Translations under genes and position numbers: made by a program
In this document: positions 33,657-42,458 of the stretch, one piece after another
Layout: each line of letters begins with the position of its first letter
Position numbering within the stretch: the stretch's first letter is position 1
Assembly (NCBI RefSeq): GCF_041821065.1
Contig: NZ_JBGUAX010000009.1
Span: 62,001 to 126,000, forward strand
Direction: 5' to 3'
Source: Egicoccus sp. AB-alg2
GTDB lineage: Bacteria; Actinomycetota; Nitriliruptoria; Nitriliruptorales; Nitriliruptoraceae
Length of the DNA: 64,000 bases
Notes under the pieces: generated by a model
The model's input: the letters and a program-made list of their open reading frames with translations, nothing else
The model's database searches: none
Told to the model about the DNA's origin: nothing

Positions 33657-34868
33657 TCAGCGCAGGCCGAGCTGGCGCGAGCAGTGGGGCCAGGCGCCCC
33701 AGCCCTGCGCCCGCTGGACGCGCTTGCCGACCTCGATCTGCTGCTCGCGCGACGCCTCGTAGGCGTACTGCGGATAGCCCGACGGCTTGCTGCGGGCCCA
33801 CGTGTCGGGGTGGAACTGCAGTCCGCCGTGATAGGTGCCGCGGTAGCTCCAGTTCCCGCCGGACTCGCAGCGGGCGAGTCGGTCCCACACGTCGTCGGAC
33901 GGACCCGACGACGGCGCGGGCGCGGCGGCGGCCGTGGCACGCGGCCGCGGGGCCGGTGCGGCCTCGGGCTCGGGTTCGGGTTCCGGCTCGGGCTCCGGTT
34001 CGGGCGGTGGAGGCGGCGCCTTGGTCCCGACCAGCACGAGGCGGTCGACGGGCTCGCGCACCACCTCGCGGTCGACGAGTTCCTTGTCGGTCACCTCGCC
34101 GTCGACCCGGGTGATGGCGTAGGTGTCGCGACGGAGCCCGTCCTCCGCCTCGCGCGCCACGCGGGTCTCACCCCGCAGCAGGTCGTCGTCGTCGCGGCGC
34201 TGCTCGCCGGCCTCGAGGACGACCTCGACGACCTTCTCCTTGGTCCGCACCCGCTCGACGACGATCTCCGTGGGACCATCGATGGTCGTCGAAACCGCCG
34301 GTGACACGCGATCCTCGTCACCGACCTCCACGTCGAGTTCGTGCAGCACACCCTCGACGGTGGACACCACGGTCTCGGTGCGGTGGGTGTCGCCGTCGAC
34401 GACCACCTCCACCGGCTTGGGCAGCAGCACCGTGACGGTGTCACCGTCCTCCACCGGCGCGGTCCACGATGGTGTGATGACGGCGCCCTGCTGGCGGGCG
34501 TCACCGAGATCGGCCGCCTCCAGCACCCCGGCGACGGAGCCGACGGGCGCGTGGACCTCGTGGACGTCGTCGTCGACGACCAGGCCGACCGTGATGGCGC
34601 GGGCCACCTGGATGGTCAGGCCGTCGGTGAGCTCCGTACCGGGCGCCGGGATGACGGCGTCGGCCGGGCCGACCTCGACCTCGAGCTGATCGAGCACCTC
34701 GCCGACCGTGCCGGCGTAGGTGCGCAGGTCATGGAGCTCGCCGTCGACCTCGACCACCACGGCGTTGGACCAGCCGATGAGTGGCACGGCCAGCGCGCCG
34801 ACGAGCAGCAACGAGGCCGCTTTGCGGGCACGACGGGACGAGCGGGAACGGGGGGGTCGTGAAGACAT
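33657..34868 (-). CDS. rpfB: Resuscitation-promoting factor RpfB
   Basis: Secreted peptidoglycan hydrolase that helps dormant actinobacteria resume growth. The 403 residues comprise a signal/anchor segment (15-35), three DUF348 repeats (about 38-210), a G5 domain (about 215-290), a Pro-Glu linker made of PEPEPE repeats (about 295-320), and a C-terminal Rpf transglycosylase-like domain with DRLARCESGGNW (catalytic Glu) and GLQFHPDTW. The ATG at 34868 is preferred to a GTG seven codons earlier. Its place upstream of rsmA is the classic actinobacterial arrangement. The 129-nt gap upstream is too short to hold a c-di-AMP riboswitch. Confidence 0.94.
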   Translation of the reverse strand: MSSRPPRSRSSRRARKAASLLLVGALAVPLIGWSNAVVVEVDGELHDLRTYAGTVGEVLDQLEVEVGPADAVIPAPGTELTDGLTIQVARAITVGLVVDDDVHEVHAPVGSVAGVLEAADLGDARQQGAVITPSWTAPVEDGDTVTVLLPKPVEVVVDGDTHRTETVVSTVEGVLHELDVEVGDEDRVSPAVSTTIDGPTEIVVERVRTKEKVVEVVLEAGEQRRDDDDLLRGETRVAREAEDGLRRDTYAITRVDGEVTDKELVDREVVREPVDRLVLVGTKAPPPPPEPEPEPEPEPEPEAAPAPRPRATAAAAPAPSSGPSDDVWDRLARCESGGNWSYRGTYHGGLQFHPDTWARSKPSGYPQYAYEASREQQIEVGKRVQRAQGWGAWPHCSRQLGLR

Positions 34869-34997
34869 GGCCGCGGACCGTAGGAACACGCCCCACGAAT
34901 GGCCGTGGCCGATTGGACAGGGTTGCGGTCGTGCTGGCTTCCCTGGAGGTCGGCGGCGGTGGCGTGCGCGGCGCGCCCGGAGCCGGGAACCCGCAGG

Positions 34998-35786
34998 TCA
35001 GGCCGGGTGCGTGCCCCTGTCCGCCGGCAGCGCGAACGCCCGCAGGGCGTTGCCGTGCACGGCCGCTTCGACCTCGTCCAATGGACGGGCCTGGACCTGC
35101 GCGAGCGTGCGCAGGGTGTACGGAACGTAGGACGGGTCGTTCGGCTTGCCGCGGTGCGGGTGGGGCGTCAGGAACGGCGAGTCGGTCTCCGTCAGCAACA
35201 GGTCCAGGGGGACCGCGGCCGCCGCCTCGCGCAGGTCGGCGGCGTTGCCGAAGGTCACGTTGCCGGCGAACGACAGGTACCAGCCCTGCTCCACACAGCG
35301 CTTCGTGACGTCGAGGTCGCCGCTGAAGCAGTGCATGACGACGCGCTCGGGCGCGCCCTCGTCCAGCAGGACGTCGAGGCAGTCGTCCCACGCGTCACGA
35401 CAGTGGACGACCAGCGTGCGGTCGTGGGCCCGGGCGATCTGGATGTGCGACCGGAAGCTGGCCTCCTGCTGCGCCGGCGTGGTGTAGTCGCGGTAGTAGT
35501 CGAGGCCGGTCTCGCCGATGGCCACGACGTTGCCGTCCTGCGCGAGCCGGTCGATGACCTCCAGCACCTGCGGGGTGGCCTCCATCGCGTCGTTGGGGTG
35601 GACGCCGACGGCGGCCCAGACGCCGTCGAAGCGGGCGGCGGTTCGCACGGCCTGGGTGGACGAGGCCATGTCGGTACCGATGGTGATCATCGTCGTGACG
35701 CCCGCGGCGCGGGCTCGCTCCACCTGTTCGGCAGGCGACAGCACCTCGTGGTGGTCGAGGTGGCAGTGGGTGTCGACGTAGGGCAC
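34998..35786 (-). CDS. tatD: TatD-family metal-dependent DNase/hydrolase
   Basis: A 262-residue TIM-barrel hydrolase. The metal ligands are seen in DTHCHLDH near the start, the Glu in AIGETGLDYYRD, HCRDAWDD, MHCFSGD and TETDSPFLTPHPHRG. TatD proteins act as 3'-5' exonucleases or deoxyribonucleases in quality control. The GTG at 35786 begins just before the first motif, with GGAGG about 10 nt upstream. The metG gene that normally precedes tatD in actinobacteria is missing here and replaced by a sigma-factor locus. Confidence 0.93.
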   Translation of the reverse strand: MPYVDTHCHLDHHEVLSPAEQVERARAAGVTTMITIGTDMASSTQAVRTAARFDGVWAAVGVHPNDAMEATPQVLEVIDRLAQDGNVVAIGETGLDYYRDYTTPAQQEASFRSHIQIARAHDRTLVVHCRDAWDDCLDVLLDEGAPERVVMHCFSGDLDVTKRCVEQGWYLSFAGNVTFGNAADLREAAAAVPLDLLLTETDSPFLTPHPHRGKPNDPSYVPYTLRTLAQVQARPLDEVEAAVHGNALRAFALPADRGTHPA

Positions 35787-35958
35787 GGCGGCAGGGCCTC
35801 CAGCGAGGTCACGGTCGAAGCGCGCCCGACGGCGGCGGGACTCCCGGGCCTCCGGCCGCGGCACGCGCACGGCCCGCCGAGGTCTCTGGCGGGCCGCACG
35901 TGGAGGCTACCAGCCCGCTCCCCCCGAACACCGTGGCAGCGGGCCGGCCGGACGGGCG

Positions 35959-38139
35959 TCACGACACGACGTCGCCGTCCATGACGGCGTCGTCGGCGAC
36001 GCTGGCGACCTGTCCGTCGGGCGTGACGTAGAACGCCGAGCCCGTGTTCGACACCCCGACCACCACCCCGTCCCCGGCGGGACGCATCCACACGTCGGGC
36101 AGCCCTTCGCCCGGGAGGGTCCCGGGCGGCAGGCTCGCCACGGTCCGCGCCTCCCCGGCCGGGTCGAGGACGACGACCTCGCCCCGCAGCATCCAACGCG
36201 GTGACCCGCCATCCATCGTGCCGGCCAGACCCAGCACGGGCGCCTCACCACCGCTCGTACGGCGCTGCCCGGTCTCGCCGGCCGGGAGGGCCGGTGCACC
36301 GTCACCCTGGATCTCGACCGGAATCGCGAACCAGCCGTTCGAGCCGACGATGGTGCCCTGGATCTCCGTCCGTCCGCCGCCCAGGTCGACCCACTGGAAC
36401 GGCTCGACCTCGTCGCCGGCCAGGGCGTCCAGCGACCACGACGCGTTGTCCGTCGCCGGCTCCCCCGTTCCCGGGCCGTCCTGCCACCCGATGATACGCA
36501 GGACCGGTGTCCCGCCGGTGCCCAGCTCGATCCACGCCAGCTTGTCGCCGGCGGGCGACCACACCGGCCCGTAGGCGGCGGCCGCGTCGCCCGCCTGCCC
36601 GCCGAAGCCGGGCTGCAGGTCCGGTCGACCGTCCCAGTACTGGACCGACAGTTCGCCGGCGACGTACCGGTACGTGCGGAAGTCCTGCATGCCCTCGGCG
36701 CGGTGGAGCGCGACGACGGTCAGGTCGTCCACGGTCGAGCCGGGCCGCACCCGCGCCGCGAGGAAGGTGGACTCGCCCTCGTACGGGAGCGTGTAGAGCA
36801 CCTGCTCACCATCGGGGCCGTGCAGGACCAGGTCGCGCTCGGTGACGGTCACGACGGGCGCCGGCAGCGCCACGCCGTCGACCACGCCACCGTCCGGCGC
36901 CGGTTCCTCGACGGTTTCCTCGACCGGCTCCTCGGCGGGTTCCTCGACCGGCTCCTCGACCGGTTCCTCGGTCGGCTCCGGCTCCGGCTCGTCGTCCGCG
37001 CGACCGGGACGCGGCGCATCGAGCAGGGCCGCACGCACCGCGCCCTCGTCGAGTTCGACGGCCTCGGCGAAGTCGCCCTGCCCGTCGTGAGCGACGAACC
37101 AGGTACGCACCCCGTCACCGACAACGGCTCCGTCCTGCTTCGCGTCGAGCCACAGAAGGGCGGGGTCCACGTCACCCACGACCTCGGAGAGGTCGCTCGT
37201 CGACACGCTGCCGTCGGCCCCGCGCCAGACGAGTGCCGGCCCACCGGCGTCGTCGACGAGCAGGTAGCTCGCCTCACCGTCGGCGCCGGATGCGGCGAAC
37301 GAGGTCGCAGCGTCGAGGACCCGCTCGCCGTGCTCGTCGACCGACCCGGACCCGAGGCTCGTCGGGACGCCGTCGATCACCTCGAGGCCCTCGCGGACCA
37401 GCGTCCCGTCGCCCGTCACGAGCCAGAGGGTGCTGCGGTCGCCCTCCTCGCTGGCCTCCCCGCTCCAGGAGACCAGCCGCGTCGCGGGGTCGACCACCAT
37501 GCCGACCTCGGACCAGGCCTGGGCCACGCCCGGTTCCCAGGACGACAGCGGTGGAGCGACCACCACGCTGGCCCCGTCGCTCTCCTCGGTCGCGGTCGTG
37601 CTGGCGAACCAACGTCCGTCGGGCGACGCCACGACCGAGTCGGCGTCGCGGGGCGCATTGCCGTCCTCGCTCGACCAGCTGGTGCCGTCGGCCCCGACGA
37701 CGGCGACCTCGCCAGACGTGGCCACGGCAGCGAACTCGACCGCGTCGATGGTGGAGGTCGGGGTCACGGCGAGGTCGACCGGTTCGAACGGCAGCTCGGC
37801 GAGGTCCCGGAGGCGCTCGCCGCCGGCCAGGTCCACCAACCGAGCCACGCCGTCGTCGCCCACGGCCATGACGTGTGCCGGGACGTCACCGCCTACCGGC
37901 ACGCGGTCCAGCGGCGCGATCTCGAGCGGGTCGGACCCACCGACCTGGGAGACGATGGCGGGCACGACCAGCACGCCGGCGAGGGCGGCGGTGGCGCCCG
38001 CCAGCGACCAGGTCACGACCTGGAACCGCTTGCGGCGCGCCACCCGCCGGTCGACCTCGAGCCACAGTGCGGGCGTCGGTTCGACGTCCTGTGCCCGCGT
38101 CTGCAGGCTCTCGCGGATCAGCTCTTCGATGCGATCCAT
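35959..38139 (-). CDS. Membrane-anchored beta-propeller-like protein, likely anti-sigma partner
   Basis: A 726-residue protein with a cytosolic N-terminus of about 38 residues (MDRIEELIRESLQTRA, then RRVARRKRFQ), one membrane helix (WSLAGATAALAGVLVVPAIV) and a very long extracytoplasmic part rich in beta-strand repeats with TxDG/SPDGRWFA motifs, like WD40/YncE propellers. Near the middle is a Glu-Pro-rich spacer of repeats such as EEPVEEP. The ATG overlaps the stop of the ECF sigma gene by 1 nt (TGATG), the usual position of an anti-sigma factor. There is no HxxxCxxC zinc motif at the N-terminus. The role as membrane sensor that holds the sigma factor is inferred. Confidence 0.75.
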   Translation of the reverse strand: MDRIEELIRESLQTRAQDVEPTPALWLEVDRRVARRKRFQVVTWSLAGATAALAGVLVVPAIVSQVGGSDPLEIAPLDRVPVGGDVPAHVMAVGDDGVARLVDLAGGERLRDLAELPFEPVDLAVTPTSTIDAVEFAAVATSGEVAVVGADGTSWSSEDGNAPRDADSVVASPDGRWFASTTATEESDGASVVVAPPLSSWEPGVAQAWSEVGMVVDPATRLVSWSGEASEEGDRSTLWLVTGDGTLVREGLEVIDGVPTSLGSGSVDEHGERVLDAATSFAASGADGEASYLLVDDAGGPALVWRGADGSVSTSDLSEVVGDVDPALLWLDAKQDGAVVGDGVRTWFVAHDGQGDFAEAVELDEGAVRAALLDAPRPGRADDEPEPEPTEEPVEEPVEEPAEEPVEETVEEPAPDGGVVDGVALPAPVVTVTERDLVLHGPDGEQVLYTLPYEGESTFLAARVRPGSTVDDLTVVALHRAEGMQDFRTYRYVAGELSVQYWDGRPDLQPGFGGQAGDAAAAYGPVWSPAGDKLAWIELGTGGTPVLRIIGWQDGPGTGEPATDNASWSLDALAGDEVEPFQWVDLGGGRTEIQGTIVGSNGWFAIPVEIQGDGAPALPAGETGQRRTSGGEAPVLGLAGTMDGGSPRWMLRGEVVVLDPAGEARTVASLPPGTLPGEGLPDVWMRPAGDGVVVGVSNTGSAFYVTPDGQVASVADDAVMDGDVVS

Positions 38140-38678
38140 CAGATGCCACCTCCCTCGCTCGCCGCGGACAGTCCGGATGCGGACAACAGCTCCTGCATCC
38201 GGGCCAGCCCACGCGAGACCTGGGACTTCACCGTGCCGACCGAGCAGCCGAGGATGTCGGCGGTCTCGGCCTCGGAGAGGTCCTCGTAGTAGCGGAGCAC
38301 GACCGCCTGCCGCTGCCGGTCCGGCAGGCGCTGGATCGCCTGCCAGACGACGTCCTGGTCGGCGGCGTGGTCGTCGACCAGCCGCACGCCCCGGTCGTCG
38401 CCGGACCGCTTCGATGCCTCGCGGCGCTCGAGATAACGCCGCCGCAGCTTCGAGTTGGCCTCGTTCGCCACGGCGCGCCGCAGGTAGGCCCCGACGTCGC
38501 GGACCTCGCCCTTCTTCCAGCGCACGTACACCTTGGCGAAGGCATCGGCGACAATGTCCTCCGCCTGGTGCGGGTCACTGGTGAGCAGGTAGGCGAGTCG
38601 GACGGCCTGCTTGTGGTGGGCGTTGAAGACCGCAGCGAAGGAATCGCTGCCGGTCCCCTGCCGCACCATCGCCAGCAC
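38139..38678 (-). CDS. ECF sigma factor (SigE/Sig70 region 2 and 4)
   Basis: A 179-residue RNA polymerase sigma factor of the extracytoplasmic function type. Region 2 (about 12-80) has LAYLLTSDPHQAEDIVADAF followed by VYVRWKKGEV. Region 4 (about 110-165) has QRLPDRQRQAVVLRYYEDLS and the helix-turn-helix ETADILGCSVGTVKSQVSRG. The GTG at 38678 has AGGAG 5 nt upstream. Its closest look is to SigE-like factors of actinobacteria that are coupled to membrane partners, here the propeller protein. Target promoters cannot be read from this window. Confidence 0.9.
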   Translation of the reverse strand: MLAMVRQGTGSDSFAAVFNAHHKQAVRLAYLLTSDPHQAEDIVADAFAKVYVRWKKGEVRDVGAYLRRAVANEANSKLRRRYLERREASKRSGDDRGVRLVDDHAADQDVVWQAIQRLPDRQRQAVVLRYYEDLSEAETADILGCSVGTVKSQVSRGLARMQELLSASGLSAASEGGGI

Positions 38679-38805
38679 ATCGACTCCTCGCCTGGGTCCC
38701 GAACGCACGGTCACCATCGGTCGTGTGGCACGCGAACCGGCACCATGCCGGCGTCCGTGCCCCTCCACCCGCTCCCGACGCCCCGGTCGGGCGGGAGGTT
38801 GCATC

Positions 38806-38822
38806 GGATTCGTTGCGAATCC
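38806..38822. promoter_or_regulatory. 17-bp inverted repeat between ECF sigma and AbrB genes
   Basis: GGATTCG-TTG-CGAATCC is a perfect 7-bp dyad in the divergent intergenic region. It could be an operator or a small hairpin. Confidence 0.35.
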
Positions 38823-38914
38823 TGCCGGGACGATACGCCCGCTTCGCTTCGGTCCACGCTCAGCCGCGGCGGGCTGGCGCAGGCCGCTCACCCGGACGGC
38901 GGCGGGGGCGCCGG

Positions 38915-38920
38915 TAGCCT
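38915..38920 (+). promoter_or_regulatory. -10 box TAGCCT of AbrB-type gene
   Basis: TAGCCT lies 35 nt before the GTG at 38956. The gene has its own ribosome-binding site (GAGGAGG), so it has a short leader. Confidence 0.35.
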
Positions 38921-38955
38921 GCAACGGCTCGCGTCGTTCGAGGAGGCAGCTGCCC

Positions 38956-39492
38956 GTGACCAGCAGCGGAATCCGCCGCAAGGTCGACGACCTCGGGCGT
39001 GTCGTGATCCCCGCGGGCATCCGCCGTAGCCTGAACATCCGCGAGGGCGACGCCGTCGAGGTGACGGTCGAGGGCGAGCGGGTCGTCATCGCCCGCCCCC
39101 GCGACGCGTGCGTCTTCTGTGGGCGCGAGCAGGACGACCTGCGGGGCTTCCGGGGCCGCCTCGTCTGTCGCAACTGCCTCGAGGGGCTCGGCGTCCTCGA
39201 CGAACGCATGCGAGCCGCCGCAGCCGCCGACGACGAGGCCCCGACCACCTCCGCGACGGTGAGCCCTGCGCCCGCCGACGGAGGCGGTCCCGACGCGCCA
39301 CGCTCGACGCAGGTCGAGGACGAGACGCAGGTCGAGGACGAGACGGCTCGCACCCCCTGGGAGCGGACGCGCCGCCCAGGCGCGTTGTCCGGACCGATCG
39401 ACGGCGACGCCCATGCGCGGCGTGGCACCGACCCGCCGGCGCCGCGCCGCCGTCGGCCGCCTCAGGACCCGGCGTCGACCACGGCCTGGTAG
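38956..39492 (+). CDS. AbrB/SpoVT-type regulator with zinc-ribbon-like CxxC pair
   Basis: A 178-residue protein. The N-terminal swapped-hairpin AbrB domain (residues 1-50) reads GIRRKVDDLGRVVIPAGIRR and DAVEVTVEGERVVI. It is followed by CVFCG...CRNC (about 55-80), a treble-clef or zinc-ribbon-like motif. The remaining 95 residues are low-complexity and polar, with the duplicated TQVEDE. The architecture is known in actinobacteria, where the DNA target is mostly unstudied. A strong ribosome-binding site precedes the GTG. The 3' end overlaps the convergent rsmI by 31 nt. Confidence 0.83.
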   Translation: MTSSGIRRKVDDLGRVVIPAGIRRSLNIREGDAVEVTVEGERVVIARPRDACVFCGREQDDLRGFRGRLVCRNCLEGLGVLDERMRAAAAADDEAPTTSATVSPAPADGGGPDAPRSTQVEDETQVEDETARTPWERTRRPGALSGPIDGDAHARRGTDPPAPRRRRPPQDPASTTAW

Positions 39493-40298
39493 ACGACCTT
39501 CTTCGGCACCCCGGCCGCGCTCGCCACGTCGGCGATCGCCGCCTTCTTCGCCATGCCCGTGGCCACGAGCGCCCGCACACGCGCGACGAGGTCCTCGTCC
39601 GCCACGTCTGCCGGCGCCTCCGCGGGAGCGCCGCCGACGACGAGGGTGATCTCGCCCCGGACGCCGTCGGTACGCACCCGTTCGGCCAACGCGCCCAGCG
39701 GGGCACGCACCACCTGTTCGTGCAGCTTGGTCAGCTCACGGGCGAGCGCGGCGGGGCGTTCGCTGCCCAGCACCGCCGCGAGGTCGTCGAGGTCGTCGTC
39801 GACGCGGTGCGGTGAGACGAACAACACCATCGTGCGCGGCTCGGTGCGCAGCGCTTCCAGCCGTTCGCGGCGCGCGGCTCCCTTGCGCGGCAGGAAGCCC
39901 TCGAAGGCCACACGGTCGGTCGGTAGTGCCGAGGCGACCAGCGCCGTGAGCGCGGCGGACGGGCCCGGCACCACCTCGATGGCGAGGCCGGCCTCCGCGC
40001 ACGCGGCCAGCAACCGGTAACCGGGGTCCGACACCGCCGGGGTGCCGGCGTCGCTGACCAGCGCGATGCGGGCGCCCTCGTGCAGCCGGTCGAGGACCTC
40101 GGCGATGCGCTCGCGCTCGTTGTGCTCGTGCAGGGACCGCTGCGGGACCTGGCTGCCGACGTGCTGCAGGAGGCGGCCGGTGCGGCGGGTGTCCTCCGCG
40201 AGCACCAGGTCGGCAGTGCGCAGGGCGTCGGCGGCCCTCGGCGAGAGGTCGCCCAGGTTGCCGATCGGGGTCGCGACGACCACCAGCGTCCCGCTCAC
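39462..40298 (-). CDS. rsmI: 16S rRNA (cytidine(1402)-2'-O)-methyltransferase RsmI
   Basis: Tetrapyrrole-methylase-fold enzyme that methylates the ribose of C1402. In 278 residues it shows LVVVATPIGNLGDLSPRA at the start, AEDTRRTGRLLQH, ALVSDAGTPAVSDPGYRL and VVPGPSAALTALVASALPTD. The GTG at 40298 follows AGGAGCC. It lies back to back with the mannosyltransferase gene, as Rv1003 and Rv1002c do. Confidence 0.94.
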   Translation of the reverse strand: MSGTLVVVATPIGNLGDLSPRAADALRTADLVLAEDTRRTGRLLQHVGSQVPQRSLHEHNERERIAEVLDRLHEGARIALVSDAGTPAVSDPGYRLLAACAEAGLAIEVVPGPSAALTALVASALPTDRVAFEGFLPRKGAARRERLEALRTEPRTMVLFVSPHRVDDDLDDLAAVLGSERPAALARELTKLHEQVVRAPLGALAERVRTDGVRGEITLVVGGAPAEAPADVADEDLVARVRALVATGMAKKAAIADVASAAGVPKKVVYQAVVDAGS

Positions 40299-40362
40299 GG
40301 TGGGGCTCCTGTCGTCGGCCGGCGCACCGCGAGCGTAGGCCGGCCGGCGCCGCCCACTGGCC

Positions 40363-40368
40363 TACGCT
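40363..40368 (+). promoter_or_regulatory. -10 box TACGCT, leaderless promoter of pmt
   Basis: TACGCT ends 8 nt before the ATG at 40377, with no ribosome-binding site between. Confidence 0.45.
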
Positions 40369-40376
40369 GCGGCGCA

Positions 40377-41948
40377 ATGCGACGCACACGGCCGACCTGG
40401 GTGGTGCCGACGGCGGTCCTCCTGGCCGGCACCGTCCTGCTGGTGGCACGGCTGGGACAGCCCGCCGACCTCGTGTTCGACGAGGTCTACTACGTCTCGG
40501 ACGCACGTGCGATGCTGGCCTCCGGTGTCGAGGATGGCTTCGCGGTCCATCCGCCGCTGGGCAAGTGGCTGATCGCGGCGGGCATCGCGCTGGCTGGCGA
40601 CGCGCCGTTCGGGTGGCGGCTGAGCGGCGCTCTCGCCGGCGCGGTGACGGCGATGCTCGTGGCGCTGGTGGTGCGCCGGTTGGCGCACCGCGACGGGCTG
40701 GCGGGTCTGGCCGGGCTGCTGCTGCTGCTCGACGGGGTCTTCCTCGTCCAGGCCCGCACCGCGATGCTCGACGTCCATCTGGCGCTGTTCGTGGTGCTGG
40801 GAGCGTGGCTGCTGCTGCGCGACCGCGATCGCCAGCAGCAGGCAAGCGCAGGTCCGCGGTGGTGGCTGCTGGCGGCCGGCGCGGCCTTCGGCGCCGCCGT
40901 GGCGGTGAAGTGGTCGGGTGCGCTGGCGCTCGTGGGAGCCGGGGTGCTCGTGCTGGTGTGGGAGACGGCACGGGCACGCGGCAGTGGTCGCCGGGCCCTG
41001 CCCGCGTTCGGTCGCGCCACGGGGACCGTCGCGGCGTACCTCGGCGTGGTCGCCGTCGCCGTCTACGCGCTGTCGTGGGCGCCCTGGCTGGTCGCGTTCG
41101 AACACACCTTCACGGGCACCGAACGGGGCCGCGCGGCAGCCGACGCCGGTCACGTCGTCGGTGACCGCTTCGGCGGACTGGTCCGCTACCACCGTCAGAT
41201 CGCGGACTTCCACCTGAAGCTGGACGCGGACCACCCCTACCGTGCCCCGGCCTCCACGTGGCCGCTGCAGTTGCGTCCGGTCGTCTACCACTACGAGGCC
41301 TGCGGCCCCGATGGCATCGACGGGCAGGGCGAGCCGTGTGTGGGACCGGACGGTCTGACCTCCGAGGTGGTCGCGGTCGGGAACCTGGCACTGTGGTGGG
41401 GGGCGCTGGTGGTGTTGCCGGTGACCGTGGCGGCCGCCGTACGTCGTGACCGGCGTGCGGGTCTGCCGCTGGCGCTGCTCGCGGCCCAGTTCCTGCCGTG
41501 GCTGGTCGTCGCCCGCCCGATCTTCTCGTTCTACGCCACGCCGCTGGTGCCGTTCCTGGTGGTCGCGGTCGCGGTCGGCTGCGACCATCTCGACCGGCCG
41601 GCGCGGCGGGTCGGTCTGCTCGCGGGCACGCTCGCCGGCGCCGGCGTCACCGCCGCGCTCTCGGTGGCGATCGACGCCGCCAGCGCGGTGGAGATGGATC
41701 CGTCCGGCGTCGCCGTCGCCGCACTGGCCGGCGGCCTGCTGGGCGCGGCGGCCGGCACCGCCGTGGACCTGCGATCCGAAGCGCGATCCGGCGGCGCCGT
41801 GCCCGGTGCCCGTCACGGCTCGGCGCTCGTCGTCGTGCTGGCGCTGATCGCCGTGACGCTGTTCGTGTACTTCGCACCGGTCTGGTACGGCCTGCCGCTG
41901 CCCGACGAGGCCATCCGCGCACGATGGTGGTTCGACGGGTGGGTGTGA
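40377..41948 (+). CDS. pmt: Polyprenyl-phosphate-mannose-protein mannosyltransferase (Pmt)
   Basis: A 523-residue GT39/GT-C membrane glycosyltransferase that attaches mannose to secreted proteins from polyprenyl-phosphate mannose. The catalytic Asp-Glu pair is in PADLVFDEVYYVSDA in the first extracytoplasmic loop. It is followed by HPPLGKWLIAAG, AVKWSG in the fourth helix region, and a long loop with LRYHRQI-like and PLQLRPVVYHYE elements. About ten membrane helices are predicted. Homologous to Rv1002c. The ATG is preceded by a -10 box, without Shine-Dalgarno. Confidence 0.93.
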   Translation: MRRTRPTWVVPTAVLLAGTVLLVARLGQPADLVFDEVYYVSDARAMLASGVEDGFAVHPPLGKWLIAAGIALAGDAPFGWRLSGALAGAVTAMLVALVVRRLAHRDGLAGLAGLLLLLDGVFLVQARTAMLDVHLALFVVLGAWLLLRDRDRQQQASAGPRWWLLAAGAAFGAAVAVKWSGALALVGAGVLVLVWETARARGSGRRALPAFGRATGTVAAYLGVVAVAVYALSWAPWLVAFEHTFTGTERGRAAADAGHVVGDRFGGLVRYHRQIADFHLKLDADHPYRAPASTWPLQLRPVVYHYEACGPDGIDGQGEPCVGPDGLTSEVVAVGNLALWWGALVVLPVTVAAAVRRDRRAGLPLALLAAQFLPWLVVARPIFSFYATPLVPFLVVAVAVGCDHLDRPARRVGLLAGTLAGAGVTAALSVAIDAASAVEMDPSGVAVAALAGGLLGAAAGTAVDLRSEARSGGAVPGARHGSALVVVLALIAVTLFVYFAPVWYGLPLPDEAIRARWWFDGWV

Positions 41949-41987
41949 CGGCCGCACGGGCGAGCGCCGCGGGGCCGCCACACCGCC

Positions 41988-41993
41988 TAGGCT
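41988..41993 (+). promoter_or_regulatory. -10 box TAGGCT, leaderless promoter
   Basis: TAGGCT ends 7 nt before the GTG at 42001. Confidence 0.5.
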
Positions 41994-42000
41994 CGCGGCC

Positions 42001-42294
42001 GTGATGCGCATCCTGAAACTCAACACCCGCCTCGTGGCCGACACGGTCCTGGGCTACGTGCTGCTCGGCGCGGGGCTGGTCATGCTGGTGACCCCGGGCC
42101 CCGGCCTGGTGACGCTCGTCGCCGGCCTGGCCGTGCTGGGCCGCCATTACCGATGGGCGCACCGCATGAAGGGTGCCGTCCTCCACCGCATCCGTGACGC
42201 CGGCACAGCGGTCCGGGCCCGCGTCACCGCGCACCGCGCCGCCAGGCTGCGCGTGGACACGACCGCGGAGCGGCCGGAGCGCGAGGCGGCCTGA
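42001..42294 (+). CDS. PGPGW-type small transmembrane protein
   Basis: A 97-residue protein with two membrane helices in its first 45 residues around TPGPGLVTLVAGLAVLGRH, the signature of the actinobacterial PGPGW (TIGR02611-like) family, here with Leu in place of Trp. A basic cytosolic tail of about 50 residues follows. The function of the family is unknown. The GTG at 42001 was chosen from the leaderless geometry; the next codon is an ATG that could serve instead. Confidence 0.75.
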   Translation: MMRILKLNTRLVADTVLGYVLLGAGLVMLVTPGPGLVTLVAGLAVLGRHYRWAHRMKGAVLHRIRDAGTAVRARVTAHRAARLRVDTTAERPEREAA

Positions 42295-42391
42295 GTCGGA
42301 CGAGCGGTCGTTCCCCTGAACGGATCGTCACCGTCGTCGGGTCACCGTCCCGAGCGCCCACGCGGGTGTGCGGTGACAGACCGTGACGGAC

Positions 42392-42458
42392 TAGTTTCGC
42401 TCCGTCGCGACGCATCTCGGGGGTCCTCATGGCGGCGATACACCGACCAGCGCCGTGA
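42392..42458 (+). promoter_or_regulatory. -10 TAGTTT and 9-codon upstream ORF coupled to EAL gene
   Basis: TAGTTT (42392-42397) precedes a mini-ORF MAAIHRPAP (42429-42458). Its TGA overlaps the GTG start of the EAL gene (GTGA). The EAL gene has no Shine-Dalgarno of its own, so coupling is plausible. Confidence 0.35.

Noticed and set aside
34869-34997. Possible c-di-AMP (ydaO-type) riboswitch before rpfB
   Set aside because: Such elements are common before rpf genes, but only 129 nt separate rpfB and tatD and no fitting structure is visible.
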